Positions 1-5,653 are shown, counted from the first letter of the stretch. The stretch: DNA of 10,887 nt from an uncultured Eubacteriales bacterium (GCA_949744025.1 CATJWA010000282.1:1-10887), one strand, 5' to 3'. Notes: generated by a model not told the origin, from the letters alone. Numbers and translations: made by a program.

Positions 1-895
1 CAAGCCGCTCCCTGAGCCCCTTGTCAACAAAGCTGTTGAAAAACTCCATCTCCTGCGGGCACTCGTCAAGCACGGCGTTGATGATGTACTTGACCATAGC
101 CTCCATGCACTCAAGGTCGTCGTCCAGGTCTGCAAAGGCCATCTCGGGCTCTATCATCCAGAACTCGGCAACATGCCTCTGGGTGTTGGATTTTTCCGCG
201 CGGAAGGTCGGTCCGAAGGTGTATACGTCGCCGAAGGCCATGGCGAAGTTTTCCGCGTTGAGCTGGCCGGACACGGTCAGGCTCGTGGGCTTGCCGAAGA
301 AATCCTGAGAATAGTCAATCTCTCCGCTTTCAGTCCGCGGGGGGTTGGCCGGGTCAATGGTGGTCACGCGGAACATCTCGCCCGCGCCCTCGCAGTCGCT
401 TCCCGTGATTATCGGAGTGTTGATATAGACAAAGCCGCGCTCGCGGAAAAATCGGTGCACCGCCTGAGCCGCCACGGCGCGGACGCGAAAGGCCGCGGAG
501 AAAAGGTTTGTGCGCGCGCGAAGGTGCTGCACGGTGCGCAGAAACTCCACGCTGTGGCGCTTCTTCTGAAGCGGGTAGTCGGGCGCTGACACACCCTCGA
601 CCTCCACGGACGCGGCCTTGAGCTCAAAGGGCTGCTTTGCCTCCGGCGTGAGCACAAGCGTACCGCGAACGATAAGCGCGGCGCCGACGTTCTGGCGGAC
701 AATCTCGTCGTAATTTTCAAGAGACTCTCTCTCAAGCACGACCTGCAAGGACTTAAAGCAGCTTCCGTCGTTGAGCTCGACGAAGCCGAAGTTCTTCATG
801 TCGCGCACCGTTCTGACCCAGCCGCAAACGGTCAGCTCCTTTTTATCGAACGCGGCGGCGCCGGCGTATATTCCGGAAATTTTCTGATGCTTCAT
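1..895 (-). CDS. asnS: Asparaginyl-tRNA synthetase, N-terminal 298 residues (cut by window edge)
   Basis: Class IIb aminoacyl-tRNA synthetase that charges tRNA-Asn with asparagine in the cytoplasm. Translating down from the ATG at 895-893 gives MKHQKISGIYAG and an uninterrupted frame to the left edge. The N-terminal OB-fold anticodon-binding domain includes CGWVRTVRDMKNFGFVELND. The catalytic domain follows, with class II motif 1 around FRVRAVAAQAVHRFF, the AsnRS/AspRS segment FFGKPTSLTVSGQLNAE, and motif 2 FRAEKSNTQRHVAEFWMIEPE. Family members have about 460 residues, so roughly 165 C-terminal residues including motif 3 lie outside the window. The start is supported by AAAGGA (minus strand, 911-906) ten bases upstream and by the conserved N-terminus. 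The gene diverges from dnaA. Its leader is short, about 68 nt from the predicted start of transcription, so there is no room for a T-box. A GC-rich hairpin (916-935) sits just upstream of the ribosome site. Identity is secure. Confidence 0.97.
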   Translation of the reverse strand, partial: MKHQKISGIYAGAAAFDKKELTVCGWVRTVRDMKNFGFVELNDGSCFKSLQVVLERESLENYDEIVRQNVGAALIVRGTLVLTPEAKQPFELKAASVEVEGVSAPDYPLQKKRHSVEFLRTVQHLRARTNLFSAAFRVRAVAAQAVHRFFRERGFVYINTPIITGSDCEGAGEMFRVTTIDPANPPRTESGEIDYSQDFFGKPTSLTVSGQLNAENFAMAFGDVYTFGPTFRAEKSNTQRHVAEFWMIEPEMAFADLDDDLECMEAMVKYIINAVLDECPQEMEFFNSFVDKGLRERL

Positions 896-969
896 TACCA
901 ATTTATCCTTTCACAGCGCCGGCTTCACGCCGCGCTTTATTTTATTCATTCACGGGATTGTATTTTTCC

Positions 970-997
970 ATTATATCACCCGCTGAAAATTTTTCAA
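970..997 (-). promoter_or_regulatory. Predicted asnS promoter, sigma-A type with extended -10
   Basis: Read on the minus strand, TTGAAA (997-992, five of six bases of the -35 consensus) is followed after 16 bases by a perfect TATAAT (975-970). TGA directly before the -10 gives an extended -10. Transcription would start near 963, about 68 nt before the asnS ATG. The -35 hexamer lies entirely inside a DnaA-box-like 9-mer (991-999). Seen in sequence; activity is inferred. Confidence 0.75.
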
Positions 998-999
998 CA
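991..999 (+). promoter_or_regulatory. DnaA-box-like site TTTTCAACA upstream of dnaA
   Basis: Exact copy of the 9-mer that recurs in the dnaA-dnaN gap. It differs from the classical box TTATCCACA at positions 3 and 6. It overlaps the predicted asnS -35 element and lies about 95 bp upstream of the predicted dnaA -35, a plausible place for DnaA to control both genes. Confidence 0.55.
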
Positions 1000-1033
1000 G
1001 CTTTGATTACAACTTCGCTCACAACTTTGCCGC

Positions 1034-1042
1034 TGTGGTAAA
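1034..1042 (-). promoter_or_regulatory. Weak DnaA-box-like site TTTACCACA
   Basis: The plus strand reads TGTGGTAAA, whose complement TTTACCACA has two mismatches to TTATCCACA and one to the TTTTCCACA form found at 2560. It borders the AT-rich stretch that starts at 1039. A single degenerate 9-mer is weak evidence; location is the main support. Confidence 0.35.
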
Positions 1043-1078
1043 TACAAATAATATAATAATATTTAAAATTATTTTCCG
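1039..1078. other. AT-rich stretch in the asnS-dnaA gap
   Basis: About 35 consecutive bases are almost pure A/T (a single C at 1045) in an otherwise GC-rich window. In bipartite Firmicute origins the region upstream of dnaA contributes DnaA boxes and easily melted DNA. This could be an accessory unwinding stretch or simply UP-element-like DNA upstream of the dnaA promoter (-35 at 1087). Confidence 0.4.
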
Positions 1079-1086
1079 TTGCTGCA

Positions 1087-1115
1087 TTGCGTATCCGTGG
1101 ATTTTGTGCTAAAAT
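1087..1115 (+). promoter_or_regulatory. Predicted dnaA promoter with extended -10
   Basis: TTGCGT (1087-1092) and TAAAAT (1110-1115) are separated by exactly 17 bases, and TGC directly before the hexamer gives an extended -10, which can compensate for the mediocre -35. Transcription would start near 1122, leaving a leader of about 34 nt before the TTG start of dnaA. The spacer contains CGTGGATTT, a very degenerate DnaA-box resemblance that may be chance. Confidence 0.65.
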
Positions 1116-1155
1116 AAAATTATCTATTGCCATTATACGGGAGGTTGTTATTTAC

Positions 1156-2472
1156 TTGAATTCGGTGAACGATATCTGGGCCAGCGTGGTTGACATACTC
1201 TCAACCCAGCTTACCTCCACGTCCATAAACACCTGGTTTTCCGACTGCACGCCCCTTGAACTTGCCGACGGCAGGCTGGTGCTGCACACGCAGACGAAAT
1301 TCAAACGCGACATTCTGGTGCAGCGCTTCGGCGAGCAGATACGAACCGTGCTGTCGGACCTGTTCTCCTGCGACTTTGACCTTCTGGTGCTTGCCGGAGA
1401 TGAGATTGAGCAGTACAGCGAGAGCAAGAACGACAGCGAGGCCCTTCCGGAGATGGACGGCTACACCTTCGACAACTTCATTGTCGGCAACTCCAACAAA
1501 TACGCCCACGCCGCGGCCATAGGCGTCGTCAGAAGCCCAGGAAACAAAAACTACAACCCCCTTTTCATCTACGGCCGCTCCGGACTGGGAAAGACGCACC
1601 TGCTGCTGGCCATCGGCTCGGCGATTCACGAGCGGGACACTGCGGCGAAGATTGCCTACATCAAGGGCGACGAGTTCACCAACCAGATGATAAAATCCAT
1701 AAAGGAGGGCACGGCCGAGGAATTCCGCAGGAAATACCGCAATGTTGACCTGTTTTTAGTGGACGACATTCAGTTCATCGCCGGCAAGGAATCTACTCAG
1801 GAGGAGTTTTTCCACACCTTCAACAATATCTATGAGGCGGGGCACCAGATAGTGATAACCTCGGACCGGCCGCCCATAGACATGCTCACGCTTGACGACC
1901 GTCTGCGCACCCGCTTTGAGGGAGGTCTTATGGCCGACGTGCAGCCGCCCGACCTGGAAACGCGCACCGCCATAATCCGCAACAAGGCCGGCCAACTCGG
2001 CATGAAGCTGTCGGACGCCGTGGTGCAGTACATCGCCGAGAATGTCACAAGCAATATTCGCCAGATTGAGGGCGTTGTAAAGCGCCTGACGGCCTACCGC
2101 GACCTTGACAGCGACGCGATAAGCGTCGATTCCGTCAAGCGGGCGATAAAGGACGTTATCCGCGTGGGGGCTTACATTCCCTCTCCGGAGGTTATAATTG
2201 ATGAGACGGCGCGTTATTTCTCCGTCAGCCCCGAGGACATACGCGGCCAGAAGCGCACAAAGATTATCGCCACGGCAAGGCATATCTCAATATATCTGGT
2301 GCGCACGCTCACAAACCTGTCTCTAAACGACATAGGCACGCACTTTGAGGACCGCAACCATGCCACGGTGCTGTCCTCCGTAAACAAGATTGAGGCGCTG
2401 ATAAAGGTGGACAGCGGTGTCGCCGCCACGGTAAGGGACATCACCAGCAATATCAACTCACGTCAAAGGTAA
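1156..2472 (+). CDS. dnaA: Chromosomal replication initiator DnaA
   Basis: AAA+ initiator that binds DnaA boxes, forms an ATP-dependent filament, melts oriC and helps load the replicative helicase; it also acts as a transcription factor. The predicted protein has 438 residues, near the usual length. Domain I (about 1-80) begins MNSVNDIWASVVDIL; domain II is a short linker. In domain III the Walker A is GRSGLGKTH (140-148), Walker B LFLVDDIQF (199-207), sensor I TSDRPP (S236), then the arginine-finger box RLRTRF and sensor II NIRQIEG. The domain IV helix-turn-helix carries RNHATV (400-405) where most homologues have RDHTTV. I chose the TTG at 1156 because GGAGG lies at 1140-1144 and the N-terminus then matches the family; the in-frame GTG at 1165 is too far from that site, and the upstream TTG at 1087 falls in the promoter. 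Identity is secure; the start is very likely. Confidence 0.97.
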   Translation: MNSVNDIWASVVDILSTQLTSTSINTWFSDCTPLELADGRLVLHTQTKFKRDILVQRFGEQIRTVLSDLFSCDFDLLVLAGDEIEQYSESKNDSEALPEMDGYTFDNFIVGNSNKYAHAAAIGVVRSPGNKNYNPLFIYGRSGLGKTHLLLAIGSAIHERDTAAKIAYIKGDEFTNQMIKSIKEGTAEEFRRKYRNVDLFLVDDIQFIAGKESTQEEFFHTFNNIYEAGHQIVITSDRPPIDMLTLDDRLRTRFEGGLMADVQPPDLETRTAIIRNKAGQLGMKLSDAVVQYIAENVTSNIRQIEGVVKRLTAYRDLDSDAISVDSVKRAIKDVIRVGAYIPSPEVIIDETARYFSVSPEDIRGQKRTKIIATARHISIYLVRTLTNLSLNDIGTHFEDRNHATVLSSVNKIEALIKVDSGVAATVRDITSNINSRQR

Positions 2473-2489
2473 GGCCGTAAAGAGCTCCT

Positions 2490-2546
2490 ACCCTTGAGGA
2501 GGCTTCGCGGCGTTCGCCGCAAAATCTACAGGGTTTTTCCTTTTTT
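2490..2546 (+). terminator. Possible dnaA terminator
   Basis: An outer stem ACCCT (2490-2494) / AGGGT (2530-2534) encloses a GC-only hairpin GCGGC-GTTC-GCCGC (2507-2520) and runs directly into TTTTCCTTTTTT (2535-2546). The compound shape and broken T-tract make it plausible but not classical. It would separate dnaA transcription from the origin and dnaN. Confidence 0.4.
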
Positions 2547-2559
2547 ACTACTGCAACGC

Positions 2560-2568
2560 TTTTCCACA
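2560..2568 (+). promoter_or_regulatory. DnaA box TTTTCCACA
   Basis: One mismatch (position 3) to the classical TTATCCACA and the closest match to it in the window. First box downstream of dnaA. It shares the T at position 3 with the TTTTCAACA sites but keeps the canonical C at position 6. Confidence 0.7.
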
Positions 2569-2595
2569 GAATGTTCAAAAGGTATGTTTTATCTC

Positions 2596-2604
2596 TGTTG
2601 ACAA
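2596..2604 (-). promoter_or_regulatory. DnaA-box-like site TTGTCAACA
   Basis: The plus strand reads TGTTGACAA. One mismatch to the local TTTTCAACA form and two to TTATCCACA. TTGTC starts are known in DnaA boxes of GC-rich Gram-positives. It also contains a perfect TTGACA hexamer (2598-2603), but no -10 follows at a suitable distance. Confidence 0.5.
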
Positions 2605-2634
2605 ACGGTGGAAAGAAAAAGGGCGAAAACGGGC

Positions 2635-2653
2635 TGTTGAACGGTGTTGAAAA
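2635..2653 (-). promoter_or_regulatory. Tandem pair of DnaA-box-like sites, 10-bp period
   Basis: The plus strand reads TGTTGAACG at 2635-2643 and TGTTGAAAA at 2645-2653, two copies in the same orientation exactly ten bases apart (about one helical turn). The second is an exact complement of TTTTCAACA; the first has two differences. Head-to-tail phasing suits two DnaA molecules on one face of the helix. Confidence 0.6.
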
Positions 2654-2664
2654 GCAGTGGCGTT

Positions 2665-2673
2665 TTTTCAACA
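2665..2673 (+). promoter_or_regulatory. DnaA-box-like site TTTTCAACA (inverted to 2645-2653)
   Basis: Exact copy of the local 9-mer. It faces the opposite way from the box at 2645-2653 across an 11-base spacer, making an inverted pair. Confidence 0.6.
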
Positions 2674-2707
2674 GGCAAAGGTCAGGCTTTTCAGCGGTTT
2701 GAGCCGG

Positions 2708-2716
2708 TTTTCAACA
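2708..2716 (+). promoter_or_regulatory. DnaA-box-like site TTTTCAACA next to the trio run
   Basis: Exact copy of the local 9-mer, the last box before the presumed unwinding site. The 11 bases after it (GCAGAAACGCC) lead into the DnaA-trio-like repeats, the placement expected for the box from which DnaA is loaded onto single-stranded DNA. Confidence 0.65.
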
Positions 2717-2727
2717 GCAGAAACGCC

Positions 2728-2760
2728 CTATTACTACTTGCTTCTAAATATATATATCTT
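2728..2760 (+). other. DnaA-trio-like repeats followed by AT-rich unwinding element
   Basis: Starting at 2728 the plus strand reads CTA-TTA-CTA-CTT, so the other strand reads 3'-GAT-AAT-GAT-GAA-5', four consecutive triplets with the central A typical of DnaA-trios (3'-[G/A]A[T/A]-5'). GCT and TCT follow, then alternating T/A bases (2744-2757). In B. subtilis DnaA loads from adjacent boxes onto such trios to open the duplex. The match is visual. Confidence 0.65.
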
Positions 2761-2820
2761 TCTTTCTCTCTTAGAGGAGAGACGCAAAAAAACGGTTTTG
2801 GAATTACGGAGGTCAAAAAA

Positions 2821-3936
2821 ATGAATTTCAGCTGTGAAAAGAGCGAGCTGCTCTGTGCCATAAACACCGCCTCGCGCGCGGCCGCGGCAAAAAGCCCCAT
2901 GCCGGCGCTGGAGGGAATACTCGTCGAGGCGGGGACCGAGAGCGTGCGCTTTACGGGCTACGACCTGAAAAAAGGCATACACACCGACGCCGCGGCCGAG
3001 GTCAAAGAGCCGGGCTCCATAGTTTTAGGCGCGAGAATTTTTGAGAACATAGTGCGCAGCCTGCCCAACGGCGACGTGACGGTTAAGACGACGGAGGGAA
3101 ACAGCGCGCTGATAACCTGCGAAAAGAGCGAGTTTTCGATAATCGGCACGGACTTCAACGATTACCCCGAGCTGCCGAGCGTGGATTCCCAGGCGGGGGT
3201 GAGCCTGCCGCAGAACATTTTAAGCTCGATGATACGGCAGACGCTCTTTGCCGTGTCGGACAACGAGGCGCGGCCCATCTACACGGGGGCGATGTTTGAG
3301 ATAAAGGACGGCACGCTCACCCTCGTGGCTGTGGACGGCTACCGTCTGGCGCTGCGCAGGGAGAAGCTTGACGGCGAGCAGGGCGAGTATTCCTTCATCG
3401 TCCCCGGCAAGGCGCTGTCGGACCTTGAAAAGCTCTGCTCGGACACAGACGAGAGCGTGCGCATAACTCTCGGCGAGAAGCACATCAGCTTCACCATAGG
3501 CCGCACCGTGCTCATCTCACGCCGGCTGGAGGGAGAATTTCTCAACTACCACAAGGCCGTGCCGAGCGTGTTTGAAATAAACGTGCTGGCCGACCGCGGA
3601 CAGCTTCAGCGCGCGGTTGAGCGGGTTTCGCTGATAATCGACGACAAGGTGAAAAACCCCGTGCGCTGCACCTTTGGGCAGGACAGCGTCAGGATGGTGT
3701 GCTCGACCGCCCTCGGCAAGGCCGAGGACGTCTGCCCGATGGAGGGAGACGGCGGCGGCCTGGAGATTGGCTTTAACAACCGCTATCTGCTCGACGCGCT
3801 CAAGGCCGCTCCGTCGGACGAGCTGAAGGTCTGTCTGAACAACGGCTCAGCCCCCTGCGTCATTCACCCCTCGGACGAGGACGACGAGAGCTTCCTTTAC
3901 ATGATTCTGCCCGTGCGCCTGAAGGCCGAGGGCTGA
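2821..3936 (+). CDS. dnaN: DNA polymerase III beta subunit (sliding clamp)
   Basis: Forms the ring-shaped dimer that tethers replicative polymerase and other clamp-binding proteins to DNA. The 371-residue product has the usual length. It begins MNFSCEKSELLCAINTASRA, contains the clamp-fold segments MPALEGILVEA, GTDFNDYPELP, VAVDGYRLALRR and RRLEGEFLNYHKAVP, and ends in the clamp C-terminal strand MILPVRLKAEG. The ATG at 2821 is chosen because GGAGGT lies seven bases upstream and the frame upstream of it runs through the origin sequence. It opens the dnaN-yaaA-recF-remB block; the stop is 14 bases before the next ATG. I found no convincing promoter directly before it; transcription may start within the origin or come from dnaA. 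Confidence 0.98.
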   Translation: MNFSCEKSELLCAINTASRAAAAKSPMPALEGILVEAGTESVRFTGYDLKKGIHTDAAAEVKEPGSIVLGARIFENIVRSLPNGDVTVKTTEGNSALITCEKSEFSIIGTDFNDYPELPSVDSQAGVSLPQNILSSMIRQTLFAVSDNEARPIYTGAMFEIKDGTLTLVAVDGYRLALRREKLDGEQGEYSFIVPGKALSDLEKLCSDTDESVRITLGEKHISFTIGRTVLISRRLEGEFLNYHKAVPSVFEINVLADRGQLQRAVERVSLIIDDKVKNPVRCTFGQDSVRMVCSTALGKAEDVCPMEGDGGGLEIGFNNRYLLDALKAAPSDELKVCLNNGSAPCVIHPSDEDDESFLYMILPVRLKAEG

Positions 3937-3950
3937 ACGGAGGCGCGGCG

Positions 3951-4163
3951 ATGCAGGAAATAACGATAAAAACCGATTTTATCAAGCTGGACGCCTTTTT
4001 GAAATTCTGCGGAGAGGCCGGAACGGGCGGGGAGGCAAAGCTGCTTGTCTCCGGCGGAGAAATAAGGGTCAACGGCGAGGTGTGCACCATGCGCGGGAAG
4101 AAGCTCTACCCCGAGGACAGGGTATCCGCCCCAGGCGGGGAATACCGCGTGTGCGGTGAATAA
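3951..4163 (+). CDS. yaaA: S4-domain RNA-binding protein, YaaA/RlbA family
   Basis: A 70-residue protein of the small S4-like family found between dnaN and recF in many Firmicutes. The S4 core is visible as KLLVSGGEIRVNGEVCTMRGKKL followed by the DRV strand, with the basic and glycine-rich turn expected for RNA binding. Residues before it (IKLDAFLKFCGEAGTGGEAK) match the usual lead-in helix. B. subtilis YaaA (RlbA) is linked to ribosome assembly; the exact RNA target here is unknown. GGAGG at 3939-3943 is seven bases before the ATG. Its stop is only two bases from the recF ATG, suggesting translational coupling. Confidence 0.93.
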   Translation: MQEITIKTDFIKLDAFLKFCGEAGTGGEAKLLVSGGEIRVNGEVCTMRGKKLYPEDRVSAPGGEYRVCGE

Positions 4164-4165
4164 AA

Positions 4166-5269
4166 ATGCGGGTGTCGCGGCTTTGCCTGAGCGGCTTTCG
4201 CAACTACGACAGCGCGGAAACGGAGCTTGAGGCCGGCATCAACGTGATAACCGGCGAAAACGCCCAGGGCAAGACAAATATGCTCGAGGCCGTGTACATG
4301 CTCACCTGCGGCAGAAGCTTCCGCACCCGCTTCGACAGGGAGCTGATAGGCTTCGGACGCGACAGCGCCGAGCTTCGCGCAGAGCTTTACTCCGGAGAGC
4401 GCGAGCAGAAATTGAGTATAATTCTGCGCAGGGGAGCGAAGAAGCGGATAAGCCTGAACGGGGTGAAAAAAAATCCCGGCGAGCTGTCCGAGAGCCTGCG
4501 CGCGGTGCTGTTCTGTCCGGAGGACCTGAACATGATACGCGAGGGGCCCGCGGCGCGCCGGCGGCTGATGGATATGGCGATCAGCCAGCTCCGCCCCGGA
4601 TATGTCCGGCTGCTGGCGGACTTCAACCGGCTTTACGAGAACAAGACGCGGATTCTGCGCGATTACCGCGAAAATTTACCGATGCTGGACACGCTTGATG
4701 AGTTTTCCGACGGAATCTGCCGCGTGTCGGCGTCTATAATAAGATACCGCGCCAGCTTTGCACGCCGCCTCGCGGCCGCGGCGGGGGAGATTCACCGTGA
4801 ATTTTCCGGAGCCGGCGAGGTTTTAAACATTACATACAGGACCGTCGGAACTGTATGCAATCCGGAGGCGCCCGCGCAGGAGATTTACGAGTGGCTCTGC
4901 GAGCACCAGAGGACGCACAGGGCCGCGGAGCTGGCCGCGGGGCAGTGCCTTTGCGGAGCGCACAGGGACGATTTGGAGATTGAGATAAACGGGGCCAGCG
5001 CCAGAAGCTTTGCTTCCCAGGGGCAGACGCGAACGGCGGCGCTGTCAATAAAGTTAGCGGAGCGGGAGATATGCCTTGCCGAGACGGGGGAGTATCCCGT
5101 GCTGCTGCTTGACGACGTGCTCTCGGAGCTGGACGCGCGGCGGCAGGAATTTGTGCTCAACCGCATAGGCGGCGGTCAGACGCTCATCACCTGCTGCGAG
5201 GACGAGCAGATTGCGAAAAAAACCGGCGGGCGCGTGATAGTCGTCCGCGGCGGCGCGATTGTGAAGTGA
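4166..5269 (+). CDS. recF: DNA replication/repair protein RecF
   Basis: SMC-like ATPase that, with RecO and RecR, loads RecA on gapped DNA and supports restart of stalled forks. The 367-residue product has the normal length. Motifs: N-terminal LSGFRNYDSAE, Walker A GENAQGKTN (30-38), FCPEDLNMIREGPAARRR, the conserved GAHRDDLEIEING, the ABC signature ASQGQTRTAALSIKLAE, and Walker B VLLLDDVLSELDARR with its catalytic acidic residues. The ATG at 4166 lies two bases after the yaaA stop; no good GGAGG precedes it, so expression probably depends on coupling to yaaA. The TGA at 5267-5269 is followed within 12 bases by remB. Confidence 0.98.
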   Translation: MRVSRLCLSGFRNYDSAETELEAGINVITGENAQGKTNMLEAVYMLTCGRSFRTRFDRELIGFGRDSAELRAELYSGEREQKLSIILRRGAKKRISLNGVKKNPGELSESLRAVLFCPEDLNMIREGPAARRRLMDMAISQLRPGYVRLLADFNRLYENKTRILRDYRENLPMLDTLDEFSDGICRVSASIIRYRASFARRLAAAAGEIHREFSGAGEVLNITYRTVGTVCNPEAPAQEIYEWLCEHQRTHRAAELAAGQCLCGAHRDDLEIEINGASARSFASQGQTRTAALSIKLAEREICLAETGEYPVLLLDDVLSELDARRQEFVLNRIGGGQTLITCCEDEQIAKKTGGRVIVVRGGAIVK

Positions 5270-5280
5270 GTGAGGACGGA

Positions 5281-5544
5281 ATGTATCTTCATCTTGGAAA
5301 CGGCGTGGTTGTGAAAAAGGGGGATATACTCGGTGTGTTCGACCTGGACAACAGCACGTCGTCGGCGATAACGAGGAAATATCTCGCGCAGGAGGAAAAG
5401 GCGGGCAGAGTAGTGAGCGTGGCGGAGCTGGAGCTGCCGAAAAGCTTCGTGCTGTGCTCCGGAGCGGAGGGGAGCACGGTATACCTGTGCCAGCTAAATT
5501 CCTCCACCCTGCTGAAACGCAGCGAGGGCCACGGTATAGAATGA
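5281..5544 (+). CDS. remB: RemB/YaaB-like protein, DUF370 family
   Basis: An 87-residue protein starting MYLHLGNGVVVKKGDILGVF and containing NSSTLLKRSEG near the end, the hallmarks of the DUF370 family (RemA/RemB) and of B. subtilis YaaB, encoded at the same place between recF and gyrB. RemA is a DNA-binding matrix regulator; the role of RemB is less well defined, so function here is by family only. I use the ATG at 5281 because homologues begin MYIHLG and GAGG lies at 5272-5275. An in-frame GTG at 5266 would add five residues and overlap the recF stop. It ends the dnaN-recF block; 230 bp of structured DNA separate it from gyrB. Confidence 0.9.
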   Translation: MYLHLGNGVVVKKGDILGVFDLDNSTSSAITRKYLAQEEKAGRVVSVAELELPKSFVLCSGAEGSTVYLCQLNSSTLLKRSEGHGIE

Positions 5545-5569
5545 CTGCGCCCGCAGGCGCGGATAGAAT
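5541..5569 (+). promoter_or_regulatory. Possible gyrB promoter over the remB stop codon
   Basis: ATGACT (5541-5546, four of six) and TAGAAT (5564-5569, five of six) are 17 bases apart. The spacer contains the hairpin GCGCC-CGCA-GGCGC. Transcription from here would give a leader of about 200 nt before gyrB, carrying the hairpins listed below. Weak -35; treat as a candidate. Confidence 0.3.
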
Positions 5570-5575
5570 TAAATC

Positions 5576-5653
5576 ATTTTTTGTAAGGACATCCCCCAGG
5601 GGACCTTCTCTTGCCCCTTCGGGGAAATTTACCTTGTGTGCCTGACAAAAAAT
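5576..5653. repeat. 78-bp imperfect inverted repeat with two inner hairpins
   Basis: ATTTTTTGT (5576-5584) and ACAAAAAAT (5645-5653) are perfect complements. After one mismatch the pairing continues for three bases (AGG 5586-5588 with CCT 5641-5643). Inside are TCCCC-CA-GGGGA (5592-5603) and CCCC-TTC-GGGG (5614-5624). It has no coding look. It could be a small non-autonomous mobile element or palindromic intergenic repeat, a structured leader RNA, or a bidirectional terminator. I see no clear target-site duplication. Confidence 0.5.

Larger units (their letters stand above)
2473..2820. other. oriC: Probable replication origin oriC (dnaA-dnaN intergenic region)
   Basis: This 348-bp gene-free gap lies where many Firmicutes carry the unwinding part of oriC. 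In order it holds: a probable dnaA terminator (2490-2546); a DnaA-box-like site on the plus strand (2560); further sites on the minus strand (2596, 2635, 2645) and plus strand (2665, 2708); an 11-base spacer; a DnaA-trio-like run (2728-2739); an alternating T/A stretch (2744-2757); a pyrimidine-rich run; and the dnaN ribosome site (GGAGGT, 2808-2813). The order box, spacer, trio, AT-rich DNA matches the basal unwinding system described in Bacillus subtilis. Assignment rests on position and this arrangement; no replication data are visible from sequence. Confidence 0.85.

Noticed and set aside
896..963. T-box riboswitch controlling asnS
   Set aside because: The predicted leader is only about 68 nt and shows no T-box motif or paired terminator/antiterminator.
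942..1133. 63-codon minus-strand frame between asnS and dnaA
   Set aside because: It spans both predicted promoters and the AT-rich stretch, has no good ribosome site and no recognisable domain. An internal ATG at its end overlaps the asnS -10, so it would not be in the transcript.
2598..2603. Perfect TTGACA as a dnaN -35 element
   Set aside because: No -10-like hexamer follows at 15-19 bases; the hexamer is better explained as part of a box-like site.
2644..2820. Upstream extension of dnaN in the same frame
   Set aside because: It would translate DnaA boxes and the trio run; the ATG at 2821 has an excellent ribosome site and matches clamp N-termini.
5266..5280. GTG start for remB overlapping the recF stop
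   Set aside because: Homologues begin at the MY(I/L)HLG methionine encoded at 5281, and GAGG lies just upstream of it. The five extra residues are not family-like.
5545..5582. Hairpin after remB plus T-run as a classical terminator
   Set aside because: GCGCC-CGCA-GGCGC is followed by about 16 bases before the T-run, too far for an intrinsic terminator; left as part of a possible promoter spacer.
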